DNA of 64,000 nt from Apostichopus japonicus (lineage: Eukaryota > Echinodermata > Holothuroidea > Aspidochirotida > Stichopodidae), in assembly GCF_037975245.1 (NCBI RefSeq), contig NC_092561.1:2833501-2897500 (forward strand). The letters run 5' to 3'. The notes below the pieces were generated by a model. That model saw only the letters and a list, made by a program, of their open reading frames with translations, ran no database searches and was not told the DNA's origin. This document shows, piece after piece, positions 59,601-64,000 of the stretch (position 1 is the stretch's first letter; every line of letters begins with the position of its first letter). Position numbers and translations under genes: made by a program.

Positions 59601-60850
59601 TACTTTCTTTTTCCTTCTCCCAACCCCTTCACCCCTCGTGCAATGGACTTGCTTAAGAAAACAAAGGTAGAGGAGAAATATTTCAAATTAACTTCTAAGT
59701 AATCTCTCTTTCTGAATTTCATTTTATTGCTTAGCTGTTAATTCTTAAGTCTGCACAGACAATTAGACAATCCGATACTGTAGATACATTGAACAAAATA
59801 CAAACCAATACCATGAAAAATCGAAATAGATGAGGCATATGTTCAATTTTAAATGTTTGCAGTCTATAGTATCTAACTTATACTTGATTTAGTTATGAAC
59901 GATGCACTATTGTTCTATCAATGTGAGTTTAACTGGTCACGGGAATATACCCCATGAGCGTCATGATATTTCACTATTGCCATGGACTTTTTGGTAAACA
60001 TGGTTTCTTGATGTAATTAAATTAAAAAGTAGAACCGTATTAAAAGTGCAATATTTAAAGTTTAATTTGGTCAAGCTGGTCAAAGATTTTTTTATAATAA
60101 GCAACATCATTGATCTCAGCGACTAATGTCTTTCATAAAACTTTCGATAAAATATACATTTACTTACTATAAATAATGATATGGTGTAAAACAGTTTGTT
60201 TATTTTTTTTTGGACACGAAAAAGCATAACACCAACAATTCTTACTCATTCCGTCATCTCGAAAAGTATGATCCAACCAATGAATACTATTGTAACTTAT
60301 TTGTTGAAGTGAGATGAGAATGGTCAACATTTAATGCCATAACAAGATTTATTACTAGGTCAACACCATACGACTATACACATAGTTCATACTTTATACT
60401 GATTGATATATCGTAGCCTTCAAGTAAAGTCAAGCCATTTGCAATATTGAAATACTATTACAAAACTGTAAAAACCGTAGTTATAAAAAAGGCAATAACC
60501 TACAGTAGGAATATATCCCTGTACATTATATGATGATTCCATCTCTGTCTATTTATCATTATGAATCCCCAATGGTGGTTAGCACTGACTCATCTTACCA
60601 TTCACCTGGAAGCCACGTAAGCCACCGTATTGTTTATCACCATGAGAGTATTTCTAGAGCCAGATAATGAAAGCTGTAGCTAATCACAGTAATGTAACCT
60701 TCTTTCGACCTTGAGACCATTAACAATCATGACACCAATTGCTGAAACTTTCCTTCCTTAGATATGTTGGTGATGACGCCATCTATCTTGACACTCATTT
60801 GTCTTTCCAGTGACAGAGAGTACAATCAGAGACGACGGGAGAATCCAACT
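56660..60850. other. Core of the inverted repeat and right-arm insertion, no recognised gene
   Basis: Frames at 56927-57265 and 59043-59434 show no domain. A G-rich run of about 20 bases lies at 57569-57592. A few CCCC-rich patches near 59115-59230 look repeat-derived. Confidence 0.35.
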
Positions 60851-62520
60851 TGTGGTTGGCTACAGTAACCTGTGTATGCCATGTATCCATCTACCATGAT
60901 CCAAGCTACTGTATAAATTAAAGAAGAAACAATAATACAAAGTATGGGCCTAATTATTCTATGATATAAACATAGACAGGGATAGCATTACAATAATATA
61001 TTTTTCTTTATCTCTATGCGAGATAAGATTTGTAATGTGGCAGAAATCAGTGAAGAGAACCCTATGTGAACAAGACTTCTTAGATGATTAATTAAAATCC
61101 AATGTTAATCGTTTGCTTGTAAAAGTATCACTCATTGGATCAAACAATGCAAAATGTCCACATAACTGTGGACATACACATGCATTTTAAAAACTTGGTG
61201 GTAGTAAGTATAATTTGATGAAAGTCTTAGATTTTACTAAAATAGTGGGTACCAAAAACGAAGTAAATGTTGAAAGGAATATACTTAATAATAAAATATA
61301 TTTTAACTCCTTTAAGAAGGAAACCATTTTTCATAAGTGGAAAGTTACAAATCATTTGTCAAAAAAATCATTACGATTATATAATATACAAGCAAATTAA
61401 CTCGGGAAAGCTGACTGGTACATGATAAACAATGTAAACGAGCCAAGACATTTATCGTTAGAACGAGATCTATATCACTTTAATTCACAGAGTTTATGTT
61501 AATATTTGTTTACTCTGTTACTTTTAGTTATGCAAAGTATGTCCAAAAATATTAATCTAGTTATATACATCACTTTAATCCACCCATTATATGTTTAACG
61601 ACATTTCTTTACTACATAACATTAATCCGACCTCAGAAATTGTTTTAATATTTATATACTAGATCCTGTTAAGCCACAAACTGGATATTTGCAAATATGT
61701 ATTTATTGTATATTGCTTTCTGTAACTTCTCGGTATATTGACAACAAACGATTTGTAGTATTTTATTAGAATATTATGTAATAAAAGTATATCAGTTGAA
61801 CATGTTCATCGAATGACTCTTAACTTCTTTAGTTATAATACTACGAATAAAAAAGAAATGTACCTTACCAGTTACTTAAGTACCCGATATATGTTAAAAT
61901 CGTTGATATTCTATTGGTTTATACTTCCTAACCCGTTTTCTTACTTATAAAATAGGTTTCCAGATAAAATTCAAAACAGTACAGGATGAGAAAACATTGG
62001 TTAATGTTAAAAAATCAAGGAGGAAAGTCACAAAATGTGATAAATCATTTCAAAATTAAAAACAACATTTTTTAATCAACAATTAATTATAGTCATCCGT
62101 ACATTAGCCATATAAAAGACACATTGTAAAATAATTGTTCTGAAACATAACTGGAACTTTGTTTGTTCAATAATTTTTTTAAAGTAATCTTTAAAAGGAA
62201 AATAAATGATTAAAATATCCCAACATTTTTGTTTTATCTGCTTTGTTTGCGTTTGTTTCGTTTTAACAATCATGAAGTTTAATCGGCTATTTTTATTTTT
62301 ATTATTATATTTTTAAATACTTAAATAGGATAAAGCAAATTTAAAAATAATAATTATAATAAAAGCAACGAGTGCATTGTTCGCACCTCTTATAGGGCTG
62401 ACAGCACCGAGCCCTACACGAAGGACGCCCTCAACTAGTCCACCTCATTCCACCTCCACCTCCAAAAGGGGTGCGAAAAGGGCAAACTATACTACTTAAG
62501 ATTATGGATGATCTTATGTT

Positions 62521-63526
62521 TTTCGTTATTTTTCAATGTACTGCCGGTTTTGTACATGAATGAAATATGCCATTTGATGACTAAAAATGACAGTGATAGT
62601 TGTTAAACCATAACGGAAACGGATTAAAACGGTAAAGTTTAAAATGCATTTTGGAAAAACCGCTCTCATTACAGGAGTTAGACCACGCCTAGATGTGAGT
62701 TTAGTAATGAATATGCAAGACTAAACAGCGACGGTGTCACACATGCTCCTACTCCATGTTTAGTTTTAGATTCCAAATTTCAGTTTAATTATTGAAGTTG
62801 TAAGCATAACTCTCCCAAGGCCTGCATTTATTTGTTTAGCCATATATGTCCTGCAGCAGTATTATGTACTGATAATGGTGATACATAACGTATGAATACT
62901 ATACATATACATAAAGTGCACACTAATCCTGTTACATAGTAGTAGCTAGGCAAAGTGATATCGGTTGTTTTCTTCTCGACTTAATTAATTCTTCCTCTGC
63001 ATTAGGTTTATCACAAGACGTACAGGACTTGGGAAGCGAGATTATTGCTGAATTGAATATACAATATAGAAGGTAAAGGTGTTCCGTCGCTCAGCTTCAA
63101 CAAACGTCAGTTAGAACTGGAGCCAACTGTTTCTTTTAGTAGAGCCTAGGTTTAAGTTTAATATTAGTAGCCTGCCTAGTCTTAATAAAGTTGTTTAAAC
63201 TTGACAACCGATTCACACAGAGATTACAGTAACTACTGTAAATCACAACAACTGGATTTGTTGGAATTACACATATCCTGAGTTCTTACTGTAATCCAAA
63301 TAACCCATGCTACCGATGTATATATCACGATGCAGATTTTACAATTTGGTACACAAATTAAAGATTTACAGTGCTAACTGTGTTCTCTGTGTGTATCGGG
63401 TGAACTTGAGTACTTGTATTGTTATGTTACGAATATTCTATCACTTCTGATCTATTTTTAATCAGTTTTGAGTTTCTTTCTTTTACTAAAAGAATTTCTT
63501 GGGTATTTGCGAAATAATATTCAAAG
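62521..63526. other. Upstream region of the third CARD copy
   Basis: The last 30 bases (CTTGGGTATTTGCGAAATAA and on) match the sequence before the CARD exon at 34699, so the duplication includes intron or 5' flank. Nothing else was recognised. Confidence 0.5.
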
Positions 63527-63826
63527 ATGGCTATGCCTACAGCAAAAAAGGTAGACTTTAGATAGGACGCTAGAGTTTTGACTGAGGATCTTGATGTCAC
63601 CCCTGTAATTATTCATCTCAAAAGTAAAGAAATTCTTAAAGACATAGACGAAGAAAAAAACAACGCCAAAGTTACAGAGAAAGAGAAAGTCATGGAGCTT
63701 GTAAAAATCATAGGGGAGAAAAGAATTTTCAGATAGTACTTAGGGAATTGTCAAGGTTCGGAACATCTAGCAGAAGAAATGGACAAGAATTTACATGCTT
63801 TCGAAGAAGAATTACAGAGTTTAACG
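63527..63826 (+). pseudogene. Third CARD exon, broken, at the right edge
   Basis: Aligns along its whole length with the CARD exons at 28723 and 34699, keeping LDVTP-IIHLKSKEILKDI and the final helix EHLAEEMDKNLHAFEEELQS before a donor-like GTATTT. Against the copy at 34699 it has an extra A in the A run near 63545 and a lost base about 35 bases later, and it has in-frame TAG stops at about 63557 and 63733. The following sequence to 64000 also matches the intron after 35007. Whether an intact AIG1 unit follows lies outside the window. Confidence 0.75.
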
Positions 63827-64000
63827 GTATTTATTATGTTAAGATACATTTAAAATCATTTCCATTCTGGTTGTTTAAATTAATCTTCAAGAATATTGAA
63901 CTGGATAGTTTGAGACCTTTGAGGAAATTATAGAGCATTTATTCCTGCAGACTCTCCAGTTAAAAAGAAAAAAAGTATAACAATCGTAGTGAAGATCTGT

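Overview
This is nuclear DNA of an animal, most likely a marine invertebrate. There are no operons. The genes have GT-AG introns, and the DNA is AT-rich and crowded with microsatellites, minisatellites, LINE tails, LTR retroelements, hAT-like MITEs and a U2-snRNA-derived SINE. A non-vertebrate deuterostome such as an echinoderm would fit the CARD, AIG1 and Hedgehog-type Hint domains, but the taxon is an inference from domain content only.

The heart of the window is 28.7-40.3 kb, which holds two tandem genes of the AIG1/GIMAP GTPase family. Gene A (28723-34492, three exons, all phase 0) predicts a 434-residue CARD-AIG1-helical protein. Gene B (exons 35570-36016 and 36342-38489, 864 residues without its N-terminus) has an AIG1 GTPase domain, four degenerate copies of a helical repeat that gene A carries once, and a complete Hedgehog-type Hint (Hog) domain at its C-terminus. 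Hog domains are self-cleaving modules that can attach the released N-terminal part to a sterol. A cytosolic immune-type GTPase joined to a self-processing module is the main discovery candidate here. Gene B's own CARD exon (34699-35007) is broken. Because the neighbouring exon joints are phase 0, the intact CARD exon of gene A could splice onto gene B.

The locus is part of a larger array. A third, broken CARD exon with its intron flank lies at the right edge (63527-63826). The first 350 bases match the 3' flank of gene B (39.6-40.3 kb), so another unit probably ends just left of the window.

Other regions: 1.6-6.9 kb is a Gypsy-type LTR element on the minus strand, with both LTRs, gag, protease and a truncated pol. 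At 7.07-7.23 kb is a possible signal-peptide first exon. 8.7-9.3 kb is a hAT-like MITE. 10.7-11.0 kb is a palindrome-rich minisatellite. 11-17.4 kb is T-rich DNA without a recognised gene. 18.2-19.2 kb is a LINE tail with a MITE nested in it. 19.9-23.6 kb is a decayed BEL/Pao element. 24.1-26.1 kb is a cluster of MITEs with a 123-base pure pyrimidine tract. 27.5-28.3 kb holds a LINE tail and a dispersed repeat. 40.3-47.7 kb is gene-poor, with a 48-bp perfect palindrome, a tRNA-like SINE head and a U2-SINE. 47.9-48.7 kb is a remnant of a P2X7-like domain gene behind twin CRE sites. 53.1-54.0 kb has a second U2-SINE and a minisatellite. 54.4-62.5 kb is a large inverted repeat carrying a LINE insertion and a TA microsatellite.
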